Assembly: GCF_002744175.1 (NCBI RefSeq)
Contig: NZ_NKHF01000040.1
Coordinates: forward strand, 1-64,000
Length of the DNA stretch: 64,000 nt
DNA from: Pseudoalteromonas piscicida
GTDB lineage: Bacteria; Pseudomonadota; Gammaproteobacteria; Enterobacterales; Alteromonadaceae
Reading direction: 5' to 3'
The notes under the pieces were generated by a model, which made no database searches, had not been told where the DNA came from, and worked only from the letters and a program-made list of their open reading frames with translations. This document shows positions 46,281-55,400 of the stretch, piece by piece (position 1 is the first letter of the stretch; each line of letters begins with the position of its first letter). Made by a program: the position numbers and the translations under genes.

Positions 46281-46934
46281 ATGCGTTTTCAAGCAGTTTT
46301 ATTTGATTTTGATGGAACTTTAGTTGATTCAGAAGCACTCCACTACCAAAGCTGGATGGAAGTATTAGCTCCTTTCCATATTGATTACACCGAACATGAA
46401 TTTTGTGACGAGTTTTCAGGTGTGCCGACGCTTGAGGCTGCCCGGATCCTTAAACAACGGCATCAGCTAACTAGCTCACCAAGTGCTTTATGTGAGCAGA
46501 AAAATCAAATCTTTGTTGCTAGTGCTGCTTCTGTATTTCCCCGCCTAATGCACTTTGCTTCAGAGGTGGTTGAGCAAACTGCTAAGCAATGTCCAATCGC
46601 GTTGGTAACTGGTAGCAGTAGAGCGGAAGCTATTCCTGTGTTGAAGCACTATAAGCTATATGCACTGTTCAGTGTTATCGTGTGCAAAGATGATGTGACA
46701 AAGCCAAAGCCCCATCCAGAGCCTTATTTGCAGGCGCTAAATGCACTTGAGGTAGCACCACACAACGCAGTAGCAATCGAAGATACATTCACAGGGTTAA
46801 CGTCGGCTAAAGCTGCTGGATTAACAGCGCTTGCCGTGCCCAATACGCACTCCAAAAAGCAAGATTTAAACATTGCAGATCAAACTTTTACAGATCTAGA
46901 GAGCACATATACTTGGCTATTGGGGCAGAATTAA
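46281..46934 (+). CDS. HAD superfamily phosphatase (beta-phosphoglucomutase-like)
   Basis: Predicted phosphatase or phosphoglucomutase of small sugar phosphates. Seen: 217 residues; motif I FDFDGTLVDSEA with the nucleophile Asp, motif II ALVTGSSR, motif III Lys in DVTKPKPHPEPYLQAL and motif IV VAIEDTFTGLTSAKAAG, with a helical cap between motifs I and II. The ATG at 46281 is chosen because AAGGGG lies about eight bases upstream; an in-frame GTG two codons earlier is possible. It follows the small conserved gene in one operon. Substrate unknown. Confidence 0.88.
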   Translation: MRFQAVLFDFDGTLVDSEALHYQSWMEVLAPFHIDYTEHEFCDEFSGVPTLEAARILKQRHQLTSSPSALCEQKNQIFVASAASVFPRLMHFASEVVEQTAKQCPIALVTGSSRAEAIPVLKHYKLYALFSVIVCKDDVTKPKPHPEPYLQALNALEVAPHNAVAIEDTFTGLTSAKAAGLTALAVPNTHSKKQDLNIADQTFTDLESTYTWLLGQN

Positions 46935-47087
46935 TAGCCCTTTGTTTGATTTTACAAATGCCAATTTTTGTGTAACCTTTAGGTATTAAATATGTTAATT
47001 TTGTTTTAGTGTTAAATGCTCTAAGGTTGCTGTAAGCCAGTCTTTGTTCGAATCTTAGGTTTAGTATCCAATGCAAAGGACCATGCT

Positions 47088-47906
47088 ATGCGATATCTAT
47101 CTATTTTTTTACTGCTATCTTTTCTGTTTTGCCCGCATTTATGTGCCAGCCAATTCGAGCACAAGGTTCAACTTGCCTCTGTGTTTGAAGGACAAGAAGA
47201 TATTACCCAATATCTGGTGAGTGAGAAGTTTGATGGTGTACGTGCTATTTGGGACGGTACTCAACTGATCACACGAGGCGGCCATGTTATTAATGCGCCA
47301 GCTTGGTTTACCGAGCGACTACCAAATGTCTGGCTAGATGGCGAGCTATGGGCCGGTTATAACAATTTTGCATTTGTGAGCGGTGTTGTCAGGCGCCATG
47401 CACCTAACGACGAGCATTGGCGACAAGTGACTTACTACGTGTTTGATGCTCCAAATGACACCATCAGCTTTGCTAAACGTTATGAGTTTTACCTTAGGTT
47501 ACTAACAGGCAATGGCTTGGCTCACATAAAGCCAGTTAAGCAGCATGTTTTTACTTCCTACGATAAGCTAGATGAGTTTTATCAATCCGTGCTGGCGCGC
47601 GGAGGGGAGGGCGTGATACTGCATGCAAAAGAAGCCAAACATGAAAGTGGCCGAACGACGAATATTCTTAAATACAAACCCTATTTAGATGATGAAGCGA
47701 TTGTAGTGAAGCATTTACCCGGCAAAGGAAAGTATCAAGGAATGATGGGCTCGTTATTAGTAAGAGACGAGGAGGGCAATGAGTTTAGGGTTGGCTCCGG
47801 CTTTAGTGACGAACAAAGACTTTCTCCCCCCCGATTGGCAGTCAAATTACCTATCGCTATCAAGGATATACCAAGTATGGAAAACCTCGTTTTGCTCGCT
47901 TTTTAA
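47088..47906 (+). CDS. Periplasmic-type ATP-dependent DNA ligase (LigE-like), frameshifted near the 3' end
   Basis: Seals nicks in DNA; exported ligases of this minimal type are thought to act on incoming DNA. Seen: 272 residues; a signal peptide ending near LCASQ, motif I SEKFDGVRA with the adenylated Lys at 47, motif III WLDGELWAG, motif IV GGEGVILHA and motif V ILKYKPYLDDEAIVV, then the OB domain to GSGFSDEQRLSPP. After that the frame is wrong: the normal family ending (IGSQITYRYQGYTKYGKPRF and on) is found in another frame and would stop at 47926. The break lies in a run of seven C (47826-47832); eight would restore it. The predicted product has about 24 unrelated C-terminal residues in place of the OB-fold end and may be inactive. 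Confidence 0.88.
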   Translation: MRYLSIFLLLSFLFCPHLCASQFEHKVQLASVFEGQEDITQYLVSEKFDGVRAIWDGTQLITRGGHVINAPAWFTERLPNVWLDGELWAGYNNFAFVSGVVRRHAPNDEHWRQVTYYVFDAPNDTISFAKRYEFYLRLLTGNGLAHIKPVKQHVFTSYDKLDEFYQSVLARGGEGVILHAKEAKHESGRTTNILKYKPYLDDEAIVVKHLPGKGKYQGMMGSLLVRDEEGNEFRVGSGFSDEQRLSPPRLAVKLPIAIKDIPSMENLVLLAF

Positions 47907-47973
47907 GGGTTAGACCTAAACTGTAAAGATGAAGCGACTGCGCGGTAGCAATGTAGTGAGTAGAGCAAAGTGG

Positions 47974-48006
47974 TTTAAGATAGCGAGCAGTGCTCACTAT
48001 CTTAAA
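47974..48006. terminator. Hairpin between the DNA ligase and efpL
   Basis: TTTAAGATAG and CTATCTTAAA pair, extended inward by GAGC/GCTC after one mismatch. It lies between convergent genes and is a plausible terminator for both. Confidence 0.55.
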
Positions 48007-48015
48007 AGTATAGGG

Positions 48016-48585
48016 TTATTCTGCACGGCCCATAAACTTAGATTCAGCGGTATTAATCTTAATTTTATCACCGCTTGAAATGTGCTCAGGAACTTGAACG
48101 ACCAAGCCTGTTGTTAATGTTGCAGGCTTAGTTCTAGCACTTGCTGACGCGCCTTTAATTGAAGGTGAGGTGTCTTCAATCACCAGCTCTACACTTGAAG
48201 GCAGGTCGATAGAAACGGGCATACCCTGTACAACAACGACAGACAAGCCTTTAGTTGATTCATCAATAAATAGCAGCTGCTCTGCAATCGAGTCTTTATT
48301 TAGATGATAAGGTGTGTAGTCTTCTTCGTCCATAAATACGTATTCATCACCATCAACGTATGAGAGCATTGCAGGACGGCGATTAAGGTCTGCTAAAGTT
48401 AGCATCTCTTCCGCTTTGAAGGTTTCATCGACTTTAGAGTTATCCACGACATCGTACATACGCATACGATATAGGCTTCCACCAGCGCGGCCTTGTGGTA
48501 CTGAACGCTCAATATCACGAACAATCATTACACGACCATTGTACTCGATCGCGGCATGTTTTTTTATTTCACTTGCCTTTGGCAT
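48016..48585 (-). CDS. yeiP: Elongation factor P-like protein (EfpL/YeiP)
   Basis: Relative of elongation factor P that relieves ribosome stalling at proline-rich stretches. Seen: 189 residues with three beta-barrel domains. The loop that reaches the peptidyl-transfer centre reads [13 protein letters not shown], the long unmodified form with Arg at the tip that separates EfpL/YeiP from EF-P, where a modified Lys or Arg sits in a shorter loop. The conserved C-terminal barrel ([20 protein letters not shown] then KIKIN) is complete. Monocistronic. Confidence 0.93.
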   Translation of the reverse strand: MPKASEIKKHAAIEYNGRVMIVRDIERSVPQGRAGGSLYRMRMYDVVDNSKVDETFKAEEMLTLADLNRRPAMLSYVDGDEYVFMDEEDYTPYHLNKDSIAEQLLFIDESTKGLSVVVVQGMPVSIDLPSSVELVIEDTSPSIKGASASARTKPATLTTGLVVQVPEHISSGDKIKINTAESKFMGRAE

Positions 48586-48679
48586 AGCTTGATTCCTAAT
48601 ACAAATAAAGTTGGCACAATATAATCATTTTTCGGCATTTTGGCGAGCTGCAAAGTGCCTCAAATACCATATAACACTT

Positions 48680-49990
48680 TCATCTCTGCGTATTTAATCC
48701 CAAAGTGCTGGTCAAACCAACGGTTAATATAATCATGACTTGGCTCGAGCTTGCGCAGCGCAAAATGTTCTCGCCTTTATCTGTGCCAAGCGCTTGACCA
48801 CAATAATTTTGTTTCCATGTTAAGGTGAGGTCGTCCGCAAACTTGTCGGTTAACGCAGTAAATTGCTTTTCTGTGATCTCTGCGAGATTTAAAAACTCAG
48901 GATAGAGCGGTTCAATATCCAGCTGTTCAAAATCAGCTTGGTGTGCGCGCGTTTTGTTATGCTTACTATCACTGGCATTCCCCTTTATGTAGCGATGAGC
49001 TAAGCTTGCCTCGTAACTGACGTTAATATCAAATTTTTCGTCGTAAATGGTTACCGGGTAAGTAAATTCTCTTGTTACCTCAACACTATGTGTTTTATCA
49101 GCATCACTGGGATCTGGCCTTTCAACTTCTTGTTGATAGTGCTTACGTTGAATATATTGATTACTGGTACGGTAATAATCTGCATCAGTGAATAGTGCCA
49201 ATGAAAGCTGCTTGCTCCCTTCGCTATCAAACCATAGACTGTTATTAAAAGCCGCGTTCAGGCCTGAAATAAATGCGCTATATTGCCCTCTAATCGAATT
49301 TCCATAGCGTAAGCTAATATCTGCTCTATCACGAATATTCATCGCGTAATAGCGGCTTTTGTCTTGTGCATCTACGCGCAGACGCTTCGGGGTTTGCCAT
49401 GCCAAGCAATATTTTTCAGTGAAGCTTTTGAGATAAAAGCGCTGGCCTTTTACCTGACTTGCGAGCTCTGTACATTTTTGCTGAGCTTGTGTTTGCAAAG
49501 CATCATAGTGGGTGCTCATGGCACTGGCAAGTTGGGCATTCCCAATCAAATGGCGATAGTTATATTCAAACAGCTTGAACTTATCTGGGTAGGGAGTATT
49601 GGAGAGTGACTGGGCTTCATCTAGGAGCCACCGCCTTGCATAGTCTAACTCTTCCCTTTGCGTATTTGCCATTGCACCTGTGGGTTTCATTTGCCACTCA
49701 GCCTGGTTTTTGACAATTTCCTCAAGTCGAGTTGCGGCGGCCGTGTAGTTATTCGCTAGGCGTAACATGCGAACATCAATAAGGCCTTTATCTATTAGTT
49801 TATCTCGCGCAAGCGTTAAACCTTGTTTTGCCTCTAAATCTTCAGGGTCCTCAGCAAGGGCTTGTGAGTAATACTCCGCAGCTTGACGGTACATGCCGGC
49901 TTCGTAAAGTTTATTGCCTTTATAAACTAATGATTTACAGCCACTGACAGCAGCCAGTATTGCAATGATGATGGCAGTTTTCTTGATCAT
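48680..49990 (-). CDS. TPR-containing lipoprotein
   Basis: Envelope lipoprotein of unknown role. Seen from the ATG at 49990: 436 residues; a lipoprotein signal peptide with lipobox AVSGCKS (Cys about 18), one or two TPR-like helical pairs just after it (about 25-70, including LYEAGMYRQAAEYYSQALAE), and a long C-terminal part of about 300 residues with alternating strands that I do not recognise. Lipidation at the Cys is expected. A frame open to 50014 would need a TTG start before the signal peptide. The gene stands alone, close to efpL on the same strand. Confidence 0.75.
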   Translation of the reverse strand: MIKKTAIIIAILAAVSGCKSLVYKGNKLYEAGMYRQAAEYYSQALAEDPEDLEAKQGLTLARDKLIDKGLIDVRMLRLANNYTAAATRLEEIVKNQAEWQMKPTGAMANTQREELDYARRWLLDEAQSLSNTPYPDKFKLFEYNYRHLIGNAQLASAMSTHYDALQTQAQQKCTELASQVKGQRFYLKSFTEKYCLAWQTPKRLRVDAQDKSRYYAMNIRDRADISLRYGNSIRGQYSAFISGLNAAFNNSLWFDSEGSKQLSLALFTDADYYRTSNQYIQRKHYQQEVERPDPSDADKTHSVEVTREFTYPVTIYDEKFDINVSYEASLAHRYIKGNASDSKHNKTRAHQADFEQLDIEPLYPEFLNLAEITEKQFTALTDKFADDLTLTWKQNYCGQALGTDKGENILRCASSSQVMIILTVGLTSTLGLNTQR

Positions 49991-50208
49991 AGTGTCATTC
50001 CATTCAGCGCACAAAGTTCCATAAGCACAGTGATTTTTGTTGGTCTTTACTTGGTTGGAATACAGTCACACCTGTCCCCAACTTCTAACTGGTTTATAAT
50101 ACAGGGTTCTGGTGAAATCTACACCACTGAATTGTTAAGATTTTGTTTTGATGGCGCTGAATTTTGATGGTGAAAATGAATATTACACCAGTCAAGGTAG
50201 GGGGGATT

Positions 50209-50400
50209 TTATAGGTCATCAATATTGACCGGAATACCTACTTCAGATCCACGTCCTTTAACAACGGCTATAAGTTCAAGAGCTTCTAATCTGTCGAACA
50301 TCATTTCGTACACTTCGGCAGGTCGCAATAAAATGCTGGCTCATTTCGGTTTAGTACAGCAATAACTGGTTGGCAGTGTTTTTGTTGGCAAGGTAGTCAG
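50209..50400 (-). pseudogene. Remnant of a Phd/YefM-type antitoxin gene
   Basis: In the 470-base gap between the lipoprotein and yghU, the minus strand encodes two pieces that read through as a typical antitoxin. The first is QPVIAVLNRNEPAFYC (about 50317-50365). One base out of frame comes RPAEVYEMMFDRLEALELIA then VVKGRGSEVGIPVNIDDL and a TAA at 50209. The order (helix-strand with PVxVLNRNxPAF, then PAExYE..., then the acidic tail ending in DDL) matches antitoxins of the Phd/YefM group. The N-terminus is lost behind a stop and no toxin gene follows. It is a worn remnant. Confidence 0.7.
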
Positions 50401-50466
50401 GTTTGACCAAGTGGTGGTTAGTCAAACCTGAAAGGTAACGCTTAGGCCTGTTTAAAGAAGGCGAGG

Positions 50467-51339
50467 TTACTGATTTAGTTTGTCTTGGGTTTTAGTATCA
50501 AAGTCGCTGGCATCGTGTCTTTCATGCAGCTGCTCATGAGGTTCGCCCCACGTCCGATTAACCATTTTTCCGCGTTTTACTGCCTCTCTTGAGGCGATGA
50601 GTCCTGCCCAGCGGATCACGTGTTCATAGCCGTTAACGTCTAAGAACTCAGCGGCATCATATAGGTGGCCTTGCGCGAGTACTCCATACCAAGGCCAGAT
50701 AGCTATGTCTGCGATGGTGTATTCATCACCACAGATATATTGTCTGGTGGCTAAGTGTTGATTGAGCAAGTCTAACTGACGTTTCACTTCCATAGTGTAG
50801 CGGTTAATGGGGTATTCGTAATGTTCAGGTGCATAGGCATAGAAATGGCCAAACCCACCCCCTAGCAAGGGAGCTGCACCCATTTGCCAAAATAACCAAT
50901 TGAGGCACTCCGTGCGTTTTGTGGGATCCTGAGGAATGAATTTTTGGAACTTTTCAGCCAAATAAAGCAAGATTGAGCCTGACTCAAATACTTTGGTTGG
51001 CTCATTAGTGCTGGTATCGAGTAGAGCTGGGATCTTTGAGTTCGGGTTTAGTGCAACAAACCCAGAGCTAAATTGCTCGCCTTCCATAATATCAATTAAA
51101 AAAGCATCGTATTCGGCATCTTTTATGCCAGCAGCAAGCAATTCTTCTAGTAAAACTGTCACTTTCACACCGTTGGGGGTGGCTAGGGAGTAGAGTTGTA
51201 GGGGGTGTTTGCCTTGCGGTAGGGACTTTTCGAATCTTGCGCCTGCGGTCGGGCGGTTAATGTTTGCGAATTTACTGCCATCGCCACTTTGCCACGGCCA
51301 TTGCCATACTTTAGGTGGGGTATAACCCGATGTACTCAT
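50467..51339 (-). CDS. yghU: Glutathione-dependent disulfide-bond oxidoreductase (YghU-like)
   Basis: Glutathione transferase-fold enzyme that reduces disulfides and binds two glutathiones. Seen: 290 residues, near the E. coli YghU length; the extended N-terminus (TPPKVWQWP), the thioredoxin-like domain with ALNPNSKIPAL and FESGSILLYLAEKF, and a helical C-domain with QMGAAPLLGGGFGHFYAYAP and YTIADIAIWPWYG that is typical of this subfamily. It is preceded upstream by its own gap and closed downstream by the antitoxin remnant. It is not the maleylacetoacetate isomerase of the nearby tyrosine genes. Confidence 0.9.
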   Translation of the reverse strand: MSTSGYTPPKVWQWPWQSGDGSKFANINRPTAGARFEKSLPQGKHPLQLYSLATPNGVKVTVLLEELLAAGIKDAEYDAFLIDIMEGEQFSSGFVALNPNSKIPALLDTSTNEPTKVFESGSILLYLAEKFQKFIPQDPTKRTECLNWLFWQMGAAPLLGGGFGHFYAYAPEHYEYPINRYTMEVKRQLDLLNQHLATRQYICGDEYTIADIAIWPWYGVLAQGHLYDAAEFLDVNGYEHVIRWAGLIASREAVKRGKMVNRTWGEPHEQLHERHDASDFDTKTQDKLNQ

Positions 51340-51464
51340 TTCATTAACTCCTTCTGTGACTGTCCTATTTCATTATAGAGGCTTGAAGTGAAATGGAAAT
51401 GAACAAGCCAATTTTGTGAACCGCTTTGATGAAATACAACATGTGATAAGTTTGGCGGGATAAA

Positions 51465-51492
51465 AAAATGCCGATCAAAAGACCGGCATTAT
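51465..51492. terminator. Terminator after the subtilase gene
   Basis: On the minus strand AATGCCGGTC pairs with GATCGGCATT around a TTTT loop and T-rich sequence follows. It also faces the yghU promoter region. Confidence 0.8.
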
Positions 51493-51507
51493 TGAATTGG
51501 TTGGGAG

Positions 51508-53346
51508 TTAAAACACCACAGTTTGAGTCGTTGAACAGGCTGCTGTACTGCCTTGCTCACATACTTGATAGCCGTAAGTACCGCCACCTTTAACACTGAT
51601 GCTGTCTGTGTGGCTATTATCGTTGCTAGTTGTGACAATTTTACTACCATTGCGATAAATATCGACCTGAGACGTACTCGCACCGTTCCAGCTTAGGTCT
51701 ACATAGCTGCTGCCTTTTTGCTTATAGCCTGAAGCTGAAAGCTCAACGCTTGCCGTGTTATCACCGTCACCTGAACCTGTACCACCGCCAGCACAACCGT
51801 TAGCAGTTAAGTAAGCACTTGCGTCTGCTGCTTTTACAATACCGTAACCAAAATACACATCTTTACCCGCCGCACCAGCATCTGCCGCTGTCGCTTTTAA
51901 AGCGCTACGGATTTCTTCACCAGTACACTCTGGGTGGTTAGACCAAACGAGTGCAGCAAGGCCAGCAACTGCAGGTGTTGCCATAGATGTACCGCTCATT
52001 AAACCGTAGTCGCTAGTGCCAATGCTGATATTTGCTGTTGTTGCAGCCATCAGTGCGCTGCGATCTTCAAATGCAGCACCTACAGCTGGAATTGACGTGC
52101 TGTTAGTATCGCCAAGCGTGCCATAGAGCATACCTGCTTCATTATTGATGATAATCGCGCCGATCCCGCCTGACGCCTCACAGTTTGCTACTTTGTCGTG
52201 GAATGAAATATTACCACGGTCGATTAAACATACCTTACCACCTGCTGCGCCATCAGTAGCTTCAGCTGTGCCCATAAAGTAAAGTGAGCCAGAAGCATCG
52301 CCGCTGTTTTCCATTGCTGAACTTGCAAACGCTACACCGTCAGCAGTCATACTCGACGCTGTTGCCATATCGGCTGGATAAGTCGACAGGGTATCAACAC
52401 CACCAGCAGTGACTTCTACGCAAATGTGTTCGTCGTTAGTAGCGCGTTTACCGCGACCAGAAGTACAGCTTGGATACTGAGAGAAGTCTGCAATTTGATT
52501 GTCGGCATCGTTAGCACCGATCATCATAACCGATGGGTATCCTGCAGGGTATGAGCGGACATCATTGCCATCGTTACCTGCGGCTGCAACGACAAGACCA
52601 CCTGCATTACGGAAGTTTTCGAATGCATTTGATTCTGTATTATTTGAGCCGCCGCCGCCCAAACTCATATTGATAATGTTTGCACCCGCTTGCGAACATA
52701 AGTTTGCTGCGTGGGCCAGATCAGAAGAGTAACCCCAACCTTCTGCGTTAAATACTTTAATGATATGCATTGGTACGCCAGGTGCCATACCAATAACGCC
52801 TAGATTGTTGTCAGCAGCACCGATAGTACCAGCTACGTGGGTGCCGTGTGGACCGCCGTTTTCATACCAGTTGCCTGTGCCGCTGTCATTGTCACCTGTG
52901 ATATTACCCCAGATAAAGTCAGGGTTGGATTGGTCGAGACCCGAATCAATAACACAGACTTTCATACCCGCATTTGCATCAAAAGTAAGTTGATCAGCCT
53001 GTGATTGGTATACAGCATAAGGCGTTAGTTGCTGCTGCATCGGGTTACCAGCATCATCATTGTAGATACTCATTGGATAACGCTTTTGATCAGCTTCAAT
53101 CAGTTTGATGTGTGGGTTATTTAATAGTCCCTTTACTTGGCTTAGATCTTTACCACTGAAAGTTGCAGCAAAAAAACCTTCTCCATCAACGTGTAGCTCT
53201 GCACCTAGTTTTTTCGCGAGTGCTTTTACAACGCCTTTTTTCGAATTATCGACCTGAATAATGTATCTATCGTCAGATGCTTGTGCCTGTGTCATAGCGC
53301 AAGCGCCAGCGATAAGTAGTGCCCCAGTTAACTTGTTTAATTTCAT
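51508..53346 (-). CDS. Secreted S8 family serine protease (subtilase) with PA domain
   Basis: Extracellular protease. Seen: 612 residues; signal peptide (to about 24), an inhibitor-I9-like propeptide (about 25-100), then the catalytic domain with Asp134 in CVIDSGLD, His167 in HGTHVAGT, oxyanion Asn258 in AAAGNDG and Ser454 in SGTSMATP. About 130 residues (310-440) between the oxyanion and Ser sites form a protease-associated (PA) insert. A Gly/Ser linker (about 520-530) leads to a C-terminal fibronectin-like strand domain. Known: marine Pseudoalteromonas secrete such multi-domain subtilases that digest protein outside the cell. Together with the peptide transporter and tyrosine enzymes nearby it fits protein feeding. 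It is monocistronic. Confidence 0.95.
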   Translation of the reverse strand: MKLNKLTGALLIAGACAMTQAQASDDRYIIQVDNSKKGVVKALAKKLGAELHVDGEGFFAATFSGKDLSQVKGLLNNPHIKLIEADQKRYPMSIYNDDAGNPMQQQLTPYAVYQSQADQLTFDANAGMKVCVIDSGLDQSNPDFIWGNITGDNDSGTGNWYENGGPHGTHVAGTIGAADNNLGVIGMAPGVPMHIIKVFNAEGWGYSSDLAHAANLCSQAGANIINMSLGGGGSNNTESNAFENFRNAGGLVVAAAGNDGNDVRSYPAGYPSVMMIGANDADNQIADFSQYPSCTSGRGKRATNDEHICVEVTAGGVDTLSTYPADMATASSMTADGVAFASSAMENSGDASGSLYFMGTAEATDGAAGGKVCLIDRGNISFHDKVANCEASGGIGAIIINNEAGMLYGTLGDTNSTSIPAVGAAFEDRSALMAATTANISIGTSDYGLMSGTSMATPAVAGLAALVWSNHPECTGEEIRSALKATAADAGAAGKDVYFGYGIVKAADASAYLTANGCAGGGTGSGDGDNTASVELSASGYKQKGSSYVDLSWNGASTSQVDIYRNGSKIVTTSNDNSHTDSISVKGGGTYGYQVCEQGSTAACSTTQTVVF

Positions 53347-53496
53347 TATTATTTTCTCGGTTACATTGCGTGAATATTGTTGTTAATTAATTATAACAAC
53401 TTCTTAACGGTGGTTAGCATATAACCAATAACAGGAACTCGTAAAGGGTAAATTATGCAGTTTTATGGAATTGATAAGAATATTTAATTACTTTGA

Positions 53497-53538
53497 TATA
53501 ATGTATGGTTATGACGAGACGTCTAACCATACATTATA
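53497..53538. repeat. Long imperfect hairpin upstream of the subtilase
   Basis: TATAATGTATGGTTA and TAACCATACATTATA are exact reverse complements (15 bases). Inside, GACG and CGTC pair around an AGA loop, with one bulged T. The whole 42-base region can form an almost complete rod. It lies about 150 bases before the subtilase start and about 50 bases past the stop of the exporter gene, so terminator and operator are both possible. Confidence 0.7.
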
Positions 53539-53587
53539 GTTATTATAAGGGGAACTGTACTGATAATAGCTTTTATATCAATTGCTA

Positions 53588-54766
53588 TTAAGTGGCGCTA
53601 TGGAGCTGGTGGCGGTGTTTAGTCGCCAGTAGCAATAGGAAAGGAAGCGCAAGTAAAAGGTGTAAAGCAAGTTGAATGGGCGCATCCAGTGCCAATGGCT
53701 GGCTTATAGTTGCAAGGAGCCCAGCGCCACTCATTTGTAATACTCCTATCAATGCTGAAGCCGTACCTGCTTGCTTGGCAAATCCACTAAGCGCTTTTCC
53801 CGCTGCTGCACCTATCGTAAATGCAAAGCCGATTGATGCCATATACATAGGCAATACAAAGTGCGCTATTTCGGTTTGTGGCAGCGCCAACAGAAGAAAA
53901 CCGCTCACACTGAAAACGCTTAAGCCAAAGGTGAGGGACTTTTGACTATTACGCTTGATGAAATGCGGAGCAATAAAGCTTGCTGCAATGCTTAGTATTG
54001 CATTGCCAGTAAACCAAAAGGTAAAGTCAGACACGCTGCCACCCATTTTTGCCATGATCCACCCTGGAGCTGAGATCACGAATACGAGCATGGCGGCCAT
54101 ACCTAGCATGGTGAGGATCGCATTATATACAAAGGTGCCACTGCTTAGCATAGGTGTAAAACGTCTCAGGTCGAGAATGTGGCCACTGTAATGGGTGTCC
54201 TCTGGGCGAGTTTCTTTATACAGTAAGGTGACGAGCAGCAATCCAACCAAAGCAAACCCAGATAAAAAGCTAAAGTTACTTTGCCAGCCAAATTCTAACG
54301 TTAACCAAGCACCAAGTATGGGAGCCAGTGCGGGAATAAAGCACACAATACCATTGAGGTAGGTGATCATTTGTCCACTGCCTTTGTGACCAAAACTGTC
54401 TCTGACAATGGCAAATGCACTAACAAATGTGGCACATGCCCCTAAGCCCTGTAAAACACGCGCTACCATCATTAACGACCATGTTGATACTAAGCTTGCC
54501 ATGACAGCACCCACCGCAAATAAACCAATCCCAATAAGTGCGATGGGTTTTCTTCCGTATTTATCCGCAAGCGGACCTGCTATCAGCTGTCCAAGACCTA
54601 CAGCCAACATATAAATACTGACGGTTTGTTGAATGTGACTTTCTGACACCTGCAGACTATTTTGCATCTCCACAAAAGCAGGCAAATAGAGGTCGATACC
54701 CAAAGGGCAAAAAATCACGAGTAAAGCGAGAATAAAAATCAAGGCTTTTGGGGTTGGTTCAGTCAT
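53588..54766 (-). CDS. Bcr/CflA family multidrug efflux MFS transporter
   Basis: Inner-membrane proton-driven drug exporter. Seen: 392 residues with twelve hydrophobic segments; the first motif PLGIDLYLPAF and the cytoplasmic loop GPLADKYGRKP are typical of the Bcr/CflA group, and RVLQGLGACATFVSAFAIVRD is the conserved fourth helix. Monocistronic. Substrate unknown. Confidence 0.9.
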   Translation of the reverse strand: MTEPTPKALIFILALLVIFCPLGIDLYLPAFVEMQNSLQVSESHIQQTVSIYMLAVGLGQLIAGPLADKYGRKPIALIGIGLFAVGAVMASLVSTWSLMMVARVLQGLGACATFVSAFAIVRDSFGHKGSGQMITYLNGIVCFIPALAPILGAWLTLEFGWQSNFSFLSGFALVGLLLVTLLYKETRPEDTHYSGHILDLRRFTPMLSSGTFVYNAILTMLGMAAMLVFVISAPGWIMAKMGGSVSDFTFWFTGNAILSIAASFIAPHFIKRNSQKSLTFGLSVFSVSGFLLLALPQTEIAHFVLPMYMASIGFAFTIGAAAGKALSGFAKQAGTASALIGVLQMSGAGLLATISQPLALDAPIQLALHLLLALPFLLLLATKHRHQLHSAT

Positions 54767-54920
54767 GGTGTCTCCTTTTGGTCGCTATTGTATTGCGGAG
54801 AATTTGAAAAGACAGGACAAAGCGCCGATTTAGCGAATTTTTAAGATATTTTATTTCGGTTCGATCTTCGGAGGTTGATTAACTGGTCAGATGTGTTAAT
54901 TTTAAGCAAAATAATTAGTG

Positions 54921-55400
54921 ATGAAATCTATGTCTGCACCACTTTTAAAAATTTATAAAAGGATGAGTTGGTTGCCCTTTGGCAAATGGATGTTTAGTAA
55001 AGCGGTATGCCGTAAGGCGCCATATTTTGGCACCATTAAACCTAAGATCACTCAGTTACAGCCAGGAGTATGTAGAGCGAGTATCAAAAACCGCAAAGCA
55101 ATTCATAACCATATTGGTACTGTCCATGCTATCGCGCAGTGTAATCTCGCGGAGTTGTGCGCTGGGGTGATGACGGATGCGACCATCAATCATAAAACCC
55201 ACCGCTGGATCCCTAAAGGCATGTCAGTGCAGTATCTCGCAAAGGCCGAAACAGACTTACATGCCGTGGCTAAAATTGAATACCCTCGAACTTGGCAGGA
55301 CAAAGAGGAACTAGTCGTTCCTGTCGAGGTGTTTAATAATGTAGGTGAGAAGGTATTTCACGCCGATATTAATATGTATATCAGTGCAAAAAAACCTTAA
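54921..55400 (+). CDS. DUF4442 hotdog-fold protein (thioesterase-like)
   Basis: Predicted acyl-CoA thioesterase-like protein. Seen: 159 residues from the ATG at 54921; the hotdog core (about 45-150) includes HNHIGTVHAIAQCNLAELCA, where a His-Asn-His stretch and the following long helix match the active-site area of this family, and PKGMSVQYLAKAETDLHAVA. There is no clear ribosome-binding site; a preceding GTG or the ATG three codons on are alternatives. It overlaps the bactofilin gene tail-to-tail by four bases. Confidence 0.78.
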   Translation: MKSMSAPLLKIYKRMSWLPFGKWMFSKAVCRKAPYFGTIKPKITQLQPGVCRASIKNRKAIHNHIGTVHAIAQCNLAELCAGVMTDATINHKTHRWIPKGMSVQYLAKAETDLHAVAKIEYPRTWQDKEELVVPVEVFNNVGEKVFHADINMYISAKKP

